Origin: Typha latifolia
Taxonomy: Eukaryota > Streptophyta > Magnoliopsida > Poales > Typhaceae
DNA: 64,000 nucleotides
Reading direction: 5' to 3'
Assembly (NCBI GenBank): GCA_019914945.1
Contig: CM034104.1
Location: forward strand, 2,730,501 to 2,794,500
Each line of letters begins with the position of its first letter. The first letter of the stretch is position 1. The position numbers and the translations under genes are program-made. The notes beneath the pieces were generated by a model. The model was not told where the DNA came from and searched no databases. It worked only from the letters and a program-made list of their open reading frames with translations. Shown in pieces: positions 26,801 to 36,300 of this stretch.

Positions 26801-27328
26801 TACATTACCTTTGTATTAGCTGTTGCCCGATTTATTAGACTGCAATGTTCAGACTTAAGAATGAGGATACCATATGAGAATCTCCCCTCCTGTGACAGGT
26901 ATGGAAACAATTTCTATGCCACCTATTTCAAAGCTGTCATTTCTTGATATTATGGCAGTACTTAGAATTCAAATCAATTCTTCATCACACACGCTCACGT
27001 GCACGCACATGCACACACACATGCCCGCAAGCGTGCACACATGAACAACTCAGATTTGCAAATGCTTCTGAAAATGATTACAATGATTTCTGTGGAGAAA
27101 AACTGAGACAATTTTGACTATCATGTAATGTATATATCCTTGACCTATCTATATCTCTTACAAACTTAATTAGATTCTGCATGCATGTATAGGCTCATAG
27201 CTATCTGTGAAGGGATATATGCTGCACGTGCAGAAGGTGAGCTTGAAGTGGAAGAAGTGCTCTACTGGACTCTTGTAAAAATCTACAGGTCCCCCCACAT
27301 GCTTTTGGAGTATACCAAAGCTGACTAA
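3611..27328 (+). CDS. PIEZO: PIEZO mechanosensitive cation channel (5' exon(s) missing)
   Basis: Large multi-pass, mechanically gated cation channel; PIEZOs assemble as trimers. Exons with closing phase: 3611-3767, 3872-4058, 6313-6428, 7239-7323, 9586-9801, 9882-10059, 11068-11196, 15014-15187, 15374-15610, 15737-17266, 17364-19918, 20017-20409, 22935-23093, 24335-24832, 24957-25098, 26754-26898, 27193-27328. Together they give 2345 codons including the stop. Recognisable parts are the N-terminal blade (ISHPSWISLPFF, LVDWSLTSNFLGLFR), a charged coiled coil at 17956-18150, the anchor segment with LPFLYELRCVLDW (20326 onward), the outer-helix and cap region in exons 22935-25098, and the inner helix plus C-terminal domain (IRLQCSDLRMRIPYENLPSC; end EYTKAD). 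Plant PIEZOs are near 2480 residues, so roughly 150 N-terminal residues lie in an exon not found here, probably left of the window. Introns hold several MITEs. Family assignment is very secure; the start is unknown. Confidence 0.95.
4250..5835. other. Repeat-like insertion in a PIEZO intron
   Basis: This intron part (between exons 3872-4058 and 6313-6428) shows a change in composition: a block rich in TTCCCT/GGGAA words at about 4600-4900, then a segment at 5450-5830 that reads like a short element with its own AT-rich end (TATATATATA at 5815-5825). No transposase motif is visible, so it is left unclassified. Confidence 0.3.
5836..6030. repeat. GACCCG-word interspersed repeat in a PIEZO intron
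   Basis: Contains opposed GGTTGACC / GACCCG and AACCTAATTGG / CAGGTTAGG words, including GGTTGACCCGTTTACGACTT. This is the style of a common plant small interspersed repeat. It lies wholly inside the PIEZO intron upstream of exon 6313-6428. Confidence 0.35.
8045..8460 (+). mobile_element. AT-rich MITE, copy A (PIEZO intron)
   Basis: A non-coding AT-rich block sharing long stretches with sequence at 45628-45903 (same orientation) and 39600-39990 (opposite orientation). Shared landmarks are ATAGATATCAAGGGTAAATT, GTATAAAATATAATTTTGAT and TTCTAAGAATAACTATTT. It starts close to GCCTCATTTTCTTTAGGAAT. With no coding capacity it fits a miniature inverted-repeat element; exact ends and target duplication were not fixed. 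Confidence 0.6.
9069..9152 (+). repeat. Short tandem repeat (about 20 bp unit) in a PIEZO intron
   Basis: Three copies of a unit beginning ATTGAACATTTTGATGGCAA lie at about 9069-9093, 9108-9127 and 9128-9152, with a few substitutions. The tract is intronic, upstream of exon 9586-9801. Confidence 0.6.
9551..9598 (+). repeat. 24-bp tandem duplication spanning a PIEZO splice acceptor
   Basis: Positions 9551-9574 and 9575-9598 are identical 24-mers containing TGTGACAG followed by GTATTGTTGCTTG. Each copy carries a usable AG. From the second AG (exon start 9586) the frame reads VLLLALSFWSF, matching PIEZO. From the first AG (exon start 9562) the same phase hits TGA after six codons. The downstream copy must therefore be used to make the channel. 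Confidence 0.9.
13210..13330. repeat. GTGCC/GGCAC-type repeat fragment (PIEZO intron)
   Basis: Contains GTCATGCCAATCATG, GTCGGCATGCCCC and GCTGACACACC words. A related fragment lies at 13780-13915 (ATGTGCCATTGG, GAGTGCCATTTTG), suggesting the two flank or belong to one decayed element inside the long PIEZO intron 11197-15013. Ends are not resolved. Confidence 0.3.
14086..14145 (+). repeat. Compound (CT)n-(AT)n microsatellite
   Basis: An uninterrupted CT run to about 14122 passes directly into an AT run ending near 14145. It is in the PIEZO intron upstream of exon 15014-15187. Confidence 0.95.
22040..22550. repeat. Pyrimidine-rich repeat element in a PIEZO intron
   Basis: Opens with CACCAGACCGGCTGAACC, carries (CT)n at about 22081-22109 and (CTT)n at about 22227-22253, and closes near 22460-22500 with GATACGGCCGATCAGG and GATACGTATCG. 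GC-rich ends around a CT-rich body suggest a single inserted element between exons 20017-20409 and 22935-23093. The open frame at 22049-22285 is only translated CT repeat. Confidence 0.4.
23620..24095. mobile_element. GC-rich fold-back element with central (GA)n tract (PIEZO intron)
   Basis: This sharply GC-rich island in an AT-rich intron opens with repeated GTGCCG / CGGCAC words and closes with GTGCCATGTGCCGG. A perfect 26-bp inverted repeat (23773-23798 versus 23923-23948, core TTCGTGCCCTAGCCCC) brackets a (GA)n run at 23792-23855, and the similarity continues imperfectly into flanking GC-rich sequence. It fits a fold-back or MITE-like element, with a possible relative at 2006-2360. Intact transposase is absent. 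Confidence 0.55.
26975..27042 (+). repeat. Degenerate (AC)n tract in last PIEZO intron
   Basis: Imperfect CACACA/CACGCACATG repetition between the last two PIEZO exons. Confidence 0.7.
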
Positions 27329-28580
27329 CTTATTACAAGCTTCATGAAGATAATTGATTAATTGTGTGCAAATAATACTTCTTCGCACCATCGAGACTAA
27401 CAGTCATACGGTAAATAGGATTTAGTACACAGGTGAAACTTTTGGCATTTTATAAAGCCATTTAAGTGAGGCTTCTTTTTGCTCTTTCCTTTCTGTTTTT
27501 CTCTCCTTATCAATGAGTCCATTGTACATATACAAGTTAGAGTCTACTCAAGACTCTTCTTCTTTTCTTTTTTTTTGTGCAAATATATATTTCAGGGGGG
27601 CTTGTCTGCTTCTTTTCTTGGCTGCTAAGTTGTAATTTACATTAGAGCAGAAGTAAAGATTCTATTTTACTCTTCTGCAAATCTTCACTTGCAGGACCCG
27701 TACATCCATACTGATCATTCCCAAAGTTTTTAAGATGGTATCTGTAGAAACACGTTAAAATGTTGTTCTTTTCATTGGTTGTATATTTTTTCTATAAAAC
27801 AATGCGTGATTATGAAGTTTTTAGGGGAAAACCAATCTCGTCAGCTGTGGAAGCTAACGCATAACCAGGTGATTCATTTACTGCATCTTTTGTGTGTGGA
27901 TTCCAGTTCCAGATCCCCTCTTCATTGGGATTGCTGGTCAAGCAATTGATGAACTATTTATAAATCCATATTACATCTTTTTAGTAATCATGGAAGATTG
28001 TTGTTCCTCTTTTTCTGCTAACAATTAACAGAGATCGCTGGAAGTTGATAAGTTCTGTTAAAAACTCTCTTGGAGTTGGAAGTAGCATAATTTCATCATT
28101 CCATCCTTTCTTTTCTCATGAATAATTAATGATACTTTCTGTACAAAAAGTACCACCTATTCTCCTTTTGCTTCTCAGAACTGACATTTATTTGCATGGT
28201 ATTTTGTGGTTATTGAGAATGAGAACAGATTGTGAAGAGCTCTCCAGTTAGGAATGATCGAGTTAGTGAAATATAGTTCTTATGATGGTTAACAGAAAAT
28301 TCTAATCCAAAGCTACTATTAGTAGTTCTTCTGAAAATTGTGTAGCTGCACTAGATGTGTTTCTGGGAACTCGTCCATGTTGCAATGAAGGTGGAATCTC
28401 TGGGGAGACGAGCCCATTTCACAAACCAACTTTCTGAAACACAAAATATCCAAATCTATATGTAAAATAAAAATAAAACACATTTCTCAAACACAAGTAC
28501 TCTTTTCTAAATGTATATGTAAAATATTCAAATCCTTATTGTATCTGACATTTTTACTTTCTTTTTCCTTTTTTGATTCT
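27329..28580. other. PIEZO 3' flank, no further gene seen
   Basis: This stretch begins with the presumed PIEZO 3' untranslated region after the TAA at 27326-27328. It continues as AT-rich sequence with no open frame of coding character and no recognisable RNA gene. A definite poly(A) site could not be assigned. Confidence 0.4.
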
Positions 28581-28581
28581 G

Positions 28582-28749
28582 TGCCCCCCTCTCCATTGTT
28601 TCAAGGACGCAAATCATGTAGCCAATTGGTTAGCTCACAAAGAAAAGGAACAAGGTTTTGCAGTTCATTGGACAGATGCTTCACGTATACCATCAGATAC
28701 TTGTTAAAGTTTTGTGCCATCGCTAACTTTATCAAAAAAAAAAAAAAAG
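28582..28749 (+). mobile_element. 5'-truncated LINE tail (RNase H end plus poly(A))
   Basis: The plus-strand frame reads CFKDANHVANWLAHK, then a DASRIPSDT-like end and a stop. This resembles the C-terminal RNase H segment of plant non-LTR retrotransposons (RxANxVADWLA). About 50 bp further on there is an uninterrupted A run at 28734-28748, as expected for a LINE 3' end. Only this tail survives. No target-site duplication was found by eye. Confidence 0.5.
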
Positions 28750-29091
28750 GGCTAGAAAAAGAGCCATTTTTGCCATAAAAAATTGTTTCAACAGATAATG
28801 ATAATCTGGATCCTGGTGTTCGTAGAGATGATATCATTATTGGAGAAAGTGATTAGCAGGCTGCAAGAAATAAAACCAACACAAATAATGTTACAGAATT
28901 TTGTTTTCAAAAAAATTTTACTTCATGGTCTACCAGAAATGTTTCTTGAGTAACTACAACTCTCCAGTTAGATAATATATGCAGTTGCTCTTGGCCCTTC
29001 CTTCTGCTAGAACATGGTGAGCAGTGAGCACCAGCTTCTGCCGAATCTGTCACTCTCAGAGGAGAAAGATTTGGAACAGCAGATGATGTAA
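28750..29091. other. Intergenic spacer between convergent PIEZO and methyltransferase genes
   Basis: No coding signal apart from presumed 3' untranslated sequence of the minus-strand methyltransferase gene, which stops at 29092-29094. Confidence 0.4.
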
Positions 29092-31318
29092 CTAATCAGC
29101 AAACATTGCTTCCAGAAGGTTTCTTGCTTCTGAACCATTGGTTGCAGTATCTTCAAAAATGTCAGCACAAGCATTTTCTCTTCTGCATTTCCTCTCTTCA
29201 ATGACGGACTCGATAGATTCTGCACAATAATTCCTCCTCGCCTGCTTGATTGGTTTGTCCGCCAAAATAAACTTGTTTCCTTCTCGGCTTCGTTCAGGAA
29301 AACCTGCCCAAGCTTAAGGTAGATAAAGGAAATTAGAAAAAGAAAATCACAACAAAACCAAGTAAAGCAACTAACCCTGGCTGGTGACAGTGATTTGGCT
29401 TAAGTCACATTTACAGTCATAAACTCTAAGCAACAAAAAACTAATTAAATTTCTTATATAGTCTGCTCAGTTTCTATAAATTGTAACCAAAATTAAGAAA
29501 AATTACCTACACATTCTATCAATTGTAAGAAAGTCTTACCATGCATCTCTGAACACTAAATGCCATTTGAATTCACAACATTGGGGAAACTAGACCTATA
29601 TGTGAGTAAGGTAAGACATGGTAATACAAGCCTATACGAGTTTATGCACTTCTACAATGCTGATACAGGAAACAGAGCTGACACCATCTTAGAATATTGC
29701 AAATAAATTATCAATATATCTATTTTTATATAATGCGGTAAAAGATAAAGAAATTGATAAATAAACGAGAGGACGGTCAATAAAACTTCTCATAAGCTTT
29801 TTTTTTTCTTTCCATGTTTCCATTATTTTTCCTAGTTCAAACTGCCTTTTGTCTTTCCTTCTCAAAAAAGTCATCAGTTACTGCTTCATATGAAATGGCC
29901 AGAACCAGTTAAACCAACAAATATGGGTCAGCACCACTCTGAATTGGATCCCTCTTCTATGGGTTGAGACTGATCCATACTCAGAAAAAAAATGATAATC
30001 ATTAAAATGGTATTCCGTCTGAATTATAACACCTAGCACCAGAGTGCCATTAATTAGTGTATAATGTATAGGACATTTCCAAACATGCTAAGTCATAATG
30101 TATGATCAGGAGAAATACAAAGAAATTATTTTTCCAATACGGAGACTTCTGACCCACATCCTTTGTTATAGAAGACTACTTTTTCGGTTTCATAAATAGT
30201 GCTTAACTATAATGATTCCACACTTTTGGTTTCATGTATAGTGCTTAACTATAATGGTGAAAATTAATGTCGAAAGTTCTCCAGCAATTCAAAGTCTAAA
30301 GTAGGTGAACTCAGCTAAAAAAAATTCTAGACTTCCAAAATAAGTATTTGTAGCTCAAAAAGAAAGGATATTTATTTCATCAATGTTCAGATAATGTCTT
30401 CTTACCTTCTCTTTGTCTCAATCCTTGGCAAGTTTTTTACAAAAAATTGTTTCACAATATGAAATGATAAGAGCATCGTAGTCATAATTCTACAATCAGA
30501 TTAAGATTTTTCTTGATTAGTAAATCTCTAAGATGGAACTTCTCCATCCATCAGAGAATTGGCTTGTTTCTACTTTCTGGAGAACTCAATACAAAATATC
30601 TGTCATTGGAGTTTATTAGACTATTGTTCCATCAGTCATAACAACATTTGATTGCTGAAACCTTAAAGAAGCAGATGGCCAAAAAACCAACAACAAACAT
30701 GCATAACATTTTAAATTAGAGTTACAGAATATAGAAATTACTTCCGAAATGGTGCAGAACGATCGAGGCGGCGACGGTGACGTTAAGCGACGCGGTCCCA
30801 CCGCCGTACTGCGGTATGTAGACGAAGAAGTCGCAGATCTCACATTCCTTCTCCGATAGTCCCGTGCCCTATTACCTCACCAAGCAAAGAGAGTGAGCAA
30901 ACAAGAACACCCCCCTAAGTTTCGATTTTCTTTAACAAATCTATAAGAGGAAATGATAGAGAAGGACCTCATTGCCGAGAAGGAAGGCGGTGCTCCTCTT
31001 GAAAGGGTGGGCCGTGATCGAAAGGGCGCCGTCCGCGATCTCGACGCCGCAGATGTCGCATCCGCGGTCGACCTTGAGGTACGCAGCGGCGAGAGAAAGG
31101 GAGGGAAAGTGGCGGAAGCGAAGGTGGGAGACGGAGCCGTGGGCGCCGAAGGAGTTGAAGTCGCGCCGGCCGACGAGGACCATCTCCGACACGCCGAACG
31201 CCGTAGCGCTACGGGCGAGGGTCCCCACGTTGTGGCGCTTCGCCACGTTGTGTACTATTATTAGGCTCTCTACTGCCGGCACCGTCTTCTCCTCCGGCGG
31301 CGGCGAAGAGGAGGCCAT
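29092..31318 (-). CDS. SpoU/TrmH-family RNA 2'-O-methyltransferase
   Basis: Predicted AdoMet-dependent ribose 2'-O-methyltransferase of the trefoil-knot SPOUT class, acting on tRNA or rRNA; which RNA is not shown by the sequence. Exons on the minus strand: 31318-30968, 30868-30742, 29312-29092, giving 232 aa. Motif 1 is NVAKRHNVGTLARSATAFG (about residues 24-42), motif 2 is FLLGNEGTGLS at the exon 1/2 junction, and motif 3 is IPQYGGGTASLNVTVAAS in exon 2; all three are intact. The C-terminal exon (GFPERSREGNKFILAD, then a basic and acidic tail) matches plant homologues of this type. The chosen ATG at 31318 has a good context, but an upstream in-frame ATG at 31452 would add 45 residues. The gene converges on PIEZO, about 1.76 kb away. 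Confidence 0.9.
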
Positions 31319-31454
31319 GGGTGGGGGGTTACGAAGTGAAAGCGTTGTACTGGAGAGAAGGGGGCGAGAGACACTACCGAGGTTTTTGAGTTTTGGAATA
31401 CCTCTCTCTCCAGTCTCCAGTGAGTTGACGACTTTACTGGAGAGGCCTTCCATT

Positions 31455-31506
31455 GACTTTGTACTACGGCCCAAGCCCACTTCTTCAACTATATTTGAAG
31501 CCCAGG
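31455..31506 (-). promoter_or_regulatory. Site II-like TGGGCC/TGGGCT motifs upstream of the methyltransferase
   Basis: The minus strand carries GTGGGCTTGGGCC and, slightly upstream, CCTGGGCTT. TGGGCC/T (site II) boxes are TCP-factor targets often seen before plant housekeeping and translation-related genes. The motifs lie within 200 bp of the start codon. This is motif evidence only. Confidence 0.4.
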
Positions 31507-32275
31507 TTACTTGATTTCTTCATTAATTCTAAAGAAATTGATATAAGCTTAATAATACAATAAACAGGGGGAGATTGGCGATCTAATGTCGATTAACAAT
31601 CACCACAACTTTATAATCATCTACAAATACATTAGATTTAGCCGATCGGAGGAGGAGGAAGAGGAAGGAGGAGGAGAAATTTCAAATATCTAATAGTAAC
31701 CATTAGTTAAAGATCTTAATTTATATATAATATTAATAAATATTATACTTAAGTTGATCCTATCAAGTTGAGCTTGAGCGAGCCGGTTCAGACTCAACTC
31801 AAAATTAATTTTAGACCTTCTAATTTAGCTCGGGCTCAGCTCACCTCTAGCTAAATCTATAAATTTTTTTACACTTGATTTAATCAAATATAATTAAAAA
31901 AATAAGTAGATATTAACTATAAATATATAGATTGGTGAGGTCAACTAACACAAAAAAAAAGAGTACACTATAATTTCCCCTAAAAAAATTCTTCCATCAA
32001 CATCAAGCGTTATCTTATAACAGCCCGCGGTTTCCAGTCAAAACCAAACATCTCTGACCCACAGCCGACAAAGGCGACCATTTCCATACAAATCATAACC
32101 ACATGAAGCCAACGCGGAGCATCGACGACCAGAGAATGACAGGGAGAGTTGAAACGAGAAGAAACCTCAACGAGAAGAAACCTCAACGACCAGATAATCA
32201 CCTAACCTTCACCATTAAAACCCCATTTCTTCGCTTCAAGATGCTCCAATTCAATAGCTAAGCTAAGTCGTCGCC
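31507..32275. other. Divergent intergenic region with GAGCT repeat copy 2
   Basis: Between the minus-strand methyltransferase and the plus-strand PNRC-like gene. It contains a GAGCTTGAGCGAGCC / AGCTCGGGCTCAGCTC block at about 31745-31865, the second copy of the GAGCTC-word repeat. A 16-bp direct repeat of CAACGAGAAGAAACCT type occurs at about 32155-32190. No open frame of coding character. Confidence 0.4.
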
Positions 32276-32632
32276 ATGGCAACCGAGGTATTGCGGCCCC
32301 ACGACGTCCTCAGCCGACCCCATCACTCCTTCCGATCACATCGTAAGCCAAACCCCAACCTGAAGGCACCACCACCGGCGCCGACGGCCAAGAGAGGACG
32401 GGAGGGCTCGGCACCGAAGAACAGCCGCGGGAAGGCGGGTTTCTCGAAGCGAGGAGGGGCCAAGTGGGAGGGCGTGTACGCCGGATCGGGGTTCTCGATC
32501 TCGCCGGAGCCGAGCTCGCTGCCATTGCCGAGTTTCCAGGTCAGGATGGCTAAAATCTCCGCCGGGGCAGCGACTGCGGTGGTAGACGAAGTGGCGACAA
32601 TCGATTTGAGGCGGATGCTTCGGCTGGGGTAG
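32276..32632 (+). CDS. Small PNRC-motif protein (118 aa)
   Basis: Single-exon gene with a strong start context (GCCATGGCA). The N-terminal half is basic and low-complexity (RPHHSFRSHRKPNPN, then AKRGREG and GKAGFSKRGG). Residues 67-86 read YAGSGFSISPEPSSLPLPSF, which resembles the PNRC motif (YAGxxFSxxPxPxxLPxPxF) of decapping-linked PNRC proteins and of short plant proteins. The C-terminus has TIDLRRMLRLG, a short amphipathic end. By analogy with PNRC2 and yeast Edc1, the proline motif could bind the Dcp1 EVH1 domain and help mRNA decapping; that is inference. High GC in a plain ORF fits a real monocot gene. Confidence 0.7.
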   Translation: MATEVLRPHDVLSRPHHSFRSHRKPNPNLKAPPPAPTAKRGREGSAPKNSRGKAGFSKRGGAKWEGVYAGSGFSISPEPSSLPLPSFQVRMAKISAGAATAVVDEVATIDLRRMLRLG

Positions 32633-33053
32633 AGGAGGAGGAGATAGATAGATAGATAAACTCCTTTCTTATTTGCTTTGCAGCATCTCCCAACTCTTCC
32701 GTCCAGTTTTTTCAAGAGACGGAAAAAAAGAGGGAGGCTACCTCTAATTTACTCTTATATATATATTTGACATAATATGTATTGTTTGGAGCTATTAGAT
32801 TTTGATCTAATGGTTCAAATCTGTTAATATCCTAATCTCTCTTAGTTGAATTAAATTTGAATTAAAAATACACGATTCCTTTCATATTAGGATTAGGAGG
32901 AATCCTAGTCCCTCGCGCACTCGGACTCGCACTTCTCGCACGTACAACTATATATATATATATAGGTAGCAGACCAACGCCTAACTCCAAATTCCAGTTC
33001 GTCTCTCTCTCTCTCTCTCGCTCTCTCTCTTTAACAACTAAATTCGATCAGCC
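32633..33053. promoter_or_regulatory. Spacer with TATA-like tract and CT-rich leader before the 78-aa gene
   Basis: An alternating TA run at about 32948-32964 lies about 90-105 bp before the ATG at 33054 and could act as a TATA box. A (CT)n leader occupies about 33002-33031. A further TATATATATA lies at 32756-32766. The rest is AT-rich with no gene. Confidence 0.4.
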
Positions 33054-33290
33054 ATGGCAGTTCCGGCACCCGACGATATTTCTAGGGACGATATTCCCGT
33101 CGCCAAATTTGCTCTCCGTGGTTGTTGGATTCTCGCATTTCTCGTCGCGATCGCAATCATCGTCTTCCACCTGGTAGCCTTGTTCCGCGAGGCTACGATT
33201 TCCCTGGACACTCTCTCCGTCGCCACGACGGCCAACCGGACCCTCTCCGCCGTAGGACTAGATGCCGCTATCCGAGGAGGCATTGCATGA
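33054..33290 (+). CDS. 78-aa one-TM protein; possible RING-less ATL fragment
   Basis: ATG in GCCATGGC context, ending TGA at 33288-33290. Residues about 26-44 (WILAFLVAIAIIVFHLVAL) form one clear membrane helix after a short acidic N-terminus. Residues 66-71 (AVGLDA) recall the GLD motif that follows the membrane segment in ATL-type RING-H2 ubiquitin ligases. The protein stops where an ATL would run on to its RING, and no C/H-rich RING pattern is visible in the next few hundred bases. It may be a truncated ATL gene or an unrelated small membrane protein. Composition is coding-like and unlike the AT-rich flanks. Confidence 0.5.
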   Translation: MAVPAPDDISRDDIPVAKFALRGCWILAFLVAIAIIVFHLVALFREATISLDTLSVATTANRTLSAVGLDAAIRGGIA

Positions 33291-33989
33291 TGATCGGTTG
33301 ACGACAGAGCGGCAGCGAGGGGGAAAGTCAAGCACCAGGTGGACAGGGAATCATAGAACTAGAAGAGGCAGATGATAGTTTAAATATTCTTCTTCTCCTC
33401 TCTTTTTTATAGCTTTTCTTGATCTGTAAGGAAAGTTTTAGTTCAGGTTAGTCTTTTGTCTCGATCATTGTTTATCTTCCCATTTAAATGAATAGCTAAT
33501 TAGTATAGCAATTTCTTTTTCTTGTTCTTCGTGATTTATCAAACAAAAACGAAATTAAATTCTCTTATTAGCAGATCCCAACGTGAGTTTTGGCAGTTCA
33601 AGTATCTCCTGCTCGATTTGTTGTCCATCTTGTCTGTGATCTTAGATTGAAATTACTTCTTTTGCTTTAGAGAGGAGTTATCGTTAGGAATTGAACACCA
33701 ACACTCTCATACACATGAGTCCTTTTAACCAATGAGTCAATTCTAATCTTTATTAAATAATTTAGCCTCTTAATTTATATATTTTTTTTTGGTAAAAAGG
33801 TATTTGTTACTTAAGATGCCAGTATACATAAACATTATATCATCAAAAAGTTACAAAAACAAAAAAAACACAGCTTGTTTAATAATAAAATTGTTGGCAG
33901 TATACTGCTATGAAGTTCTTAATGAACAAAGCAAATATTTTCACTGAAAACTTGGTTAGTTCGCTTTATGAAGAACTTCATTGCCTGGT
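33291..33989. other. Spacer, no gene seen
   Basis: AT-rich spacer after the 78-aa gene. A segment near 33690-33745 (CACTCTCATACACATGAGTC) resembles one near 60465-60510, suggesting a small dispersed repeat. Nothing else is recognised. Confidence 0.35.
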
Positions 33990-36300
33990 TTATGGTTTAT
34001 GAAGAGTTTTAGGTGCTATCTCTGCTATGAATACTGGGACCTGCTCAAAAGACACTCGACAATTAATCTGGTATATAATACTCAGTACAACTATAACCAT
34101 TTGTTTCACCATCTCTTGCATGGACTTTGTTTGAAGATTATAAAGCTTATGAAACAAATATAGTTCTGAAAGGATCATACCGCAAAGGAGAACACTCCAA
34201 CTCTGTATCCTGTAGAAATCCACCCAGGTCCCAGCATCGAGTGATATAGCACCCTAGGAATGGCAGCATGACTTAAAATTAACTTTCTTGAGAAGATAAA
34301 TACACGATAAATGCAAATAGCTAGTGAATATACTCTGGCAAAACAGAGTGCAAGCTATTCCGGTAATGCAAATGATAGCTGATATTCTCATTGCAAGCTA
34401 TTCCAGGAAGATAAGGTTTAAGAAATAGTAAGAACAAATTAGAATGTTGAGAGCTGAGTTATTTCCTTCTTACTCCTTTACGTCCAATTAAATCAGAAAT
34501 AAGTCCACTTTTAACTGCTCCAACCAGTGCACCAATAGTTACTATTGAGCCAAAAACTGAATACTACAAAGTTGAACCAAAACATTATACTCAGAATCTC
34601 ATAGATTGCATGTATATTGAGCTTTCCTTACCAAAGCATTCTATTATTGCAAAGGCAAGCAACCAAAAAATAATAAATTTTCTATAAATAATGATGACTG
34701 ATTTTAATTTGGATCAAAACTTGACACTGTACTCTAGTTAAAAAAACTCAATATTGAATAACAGGATTTATCCTGTCATTGAGCCTTTCCTAGAGTATTT
34801 AGTTGGGGAAAAAGAAGCGAAAGGGAGATCTAGTGAAGTACCAGAATGGGATGCCATGATTACACTAGCTTGTCTATCGACGCAAACATTAATATGTGGA
34901 GGTTACAAATCATTGAACTTGCCAATAACTTGAGGGGAATATGACAAGAGATTCATGTACATTTGATATTGTTCTTGTCTCTATTGACCACGGCAGACAA
35001 GTTGGTTACTTTGTTGATGACATTAAGGAGGAAAATTATTGCATTGCTTATCTCCACAAAGATGCCATCCTTCAAGTACTTACTTTTCTAGCTCGTCTTC
35101 TTCAGTGTTAATTTCTAGATGTAGAAGTGAATAAAAGTAACTTTCAGATTGGTAGTATTTCTCATGAGGCTTTGTCAATTTTGGAACAGAAAAGTTATCT
35201 GATGCATTGCAAATGTATCCAGCTCAGGTGAATGCGGTAATATAAAAACTTGCAAATTGAAAAGTATTGTTGTTATGCCCCAGATATTTAATTGTGTTCC
35301 AAGGATTCGGAATTATTTTGATGTGAACTTAACAAAACATAGAGTATTAAAGAGAAAAGATGAAGTATGCTGATCAAACCTCAGAAAGAGAAAGCTTGAG
35401 ATCTTCCCTGATTTTGGTCTCAGTTGGTGCAGAATAGCCGACCTGCAAAGAACCTATAGCTAGTTAAATCGAAGGAAAAGTTGAAACTACTAGTAATATA
35501 GTACTATCGCCAATTCTGTAAAAAGATGAGTTTCTTTTACCACTTTTACCAGCTTCTCAAATCTGAATCTATCTAACCCAAATAGAGATATGGGATTTTG
35601 TTTACTCAAAATTTTGTGACCCAAGCCAAGACTTACCCATTGTCATCCAATGATTATTTGGCTAAATTATGTTACACCCTTTCTGAACTATAATGCAGTA
35701 CCAAAAGACATCCTTGAACAATAAAAACATACACTTTGCCTCTTAAACCATTTAAAGCTAACAACTTAGACATATCTGTTGCCGATTTGACTGTGCTCAG
35801 ATGATTAAAAAGACTCCTATTGAGTTGATTCTTCACAAAATACAGAGAAGCTACCAAATGAATGAACTGATTTGGCATCCAACCACATGCTACCAAATAA
35901 GCAGTTAAGAATGTCCACATCTTACGGCAAAATTGAGTAGTTCATCGCTATTGTAACAATCAAAACTCTTCCTGATCATACGCTGTTAAGCAATGGGGCA
36001 AGGGGTGATATCTTTTCCATTTGTCCACCTCTTGTAATGTTAATTGATTAGTCTGGAAACGCCAGAAGAGCTTCTATAAGACTTGAATATTTTGCTACCT
36101 TCTTTAATTGTGTATTGCAACTACACGATCGATCTACAAATAGGCACCAAAAAGAAAAAGAAATAGAGCAAGAGATAGAGTAACATTTAAAAAATATAGA
36201 ATCGGAACAAAGAAACAAGAAGAAAGAAGAAGAAGAAATTACTCACAGCAACCCCAAAGACGAAGGATCCACAGACAGCGACGCAGGTGCTCCTCTCCAT
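33990..36300 (-). pseudogene. ERD6-like sugar transporter fragment (broken)
   Basis: Five minus-strand pieces match the N-terminal third of plant ERD6-like monosaccharide/H+ transporters (major facilitator superfamily, often vacuolar). They are 36300-36247 (TCVAVCGSFVFGVA), 35442-35380 (VGYSAPTETKIREDLKLSLS), 34563-34474 (YSVFGSIVTIGALVGAVKSG then LISDLIGRKG), 34253-34181 (ISTGYRVGVFSFA) and 34040-33990 (VPVFIAEIAPKTLHKP, stop). The pieces keep splice sites and order. The segment between IGRKG and the STGYRVG piece is largely missing, the ATG piece lacks the usual N-terminal tail, and the last piece stops where the family continues with about 300 more residues. A GAGAGGAGCAC word is duplicated at the first piece. 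The sequence shows a truncated, decaying copy. Confidence 0.8.
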
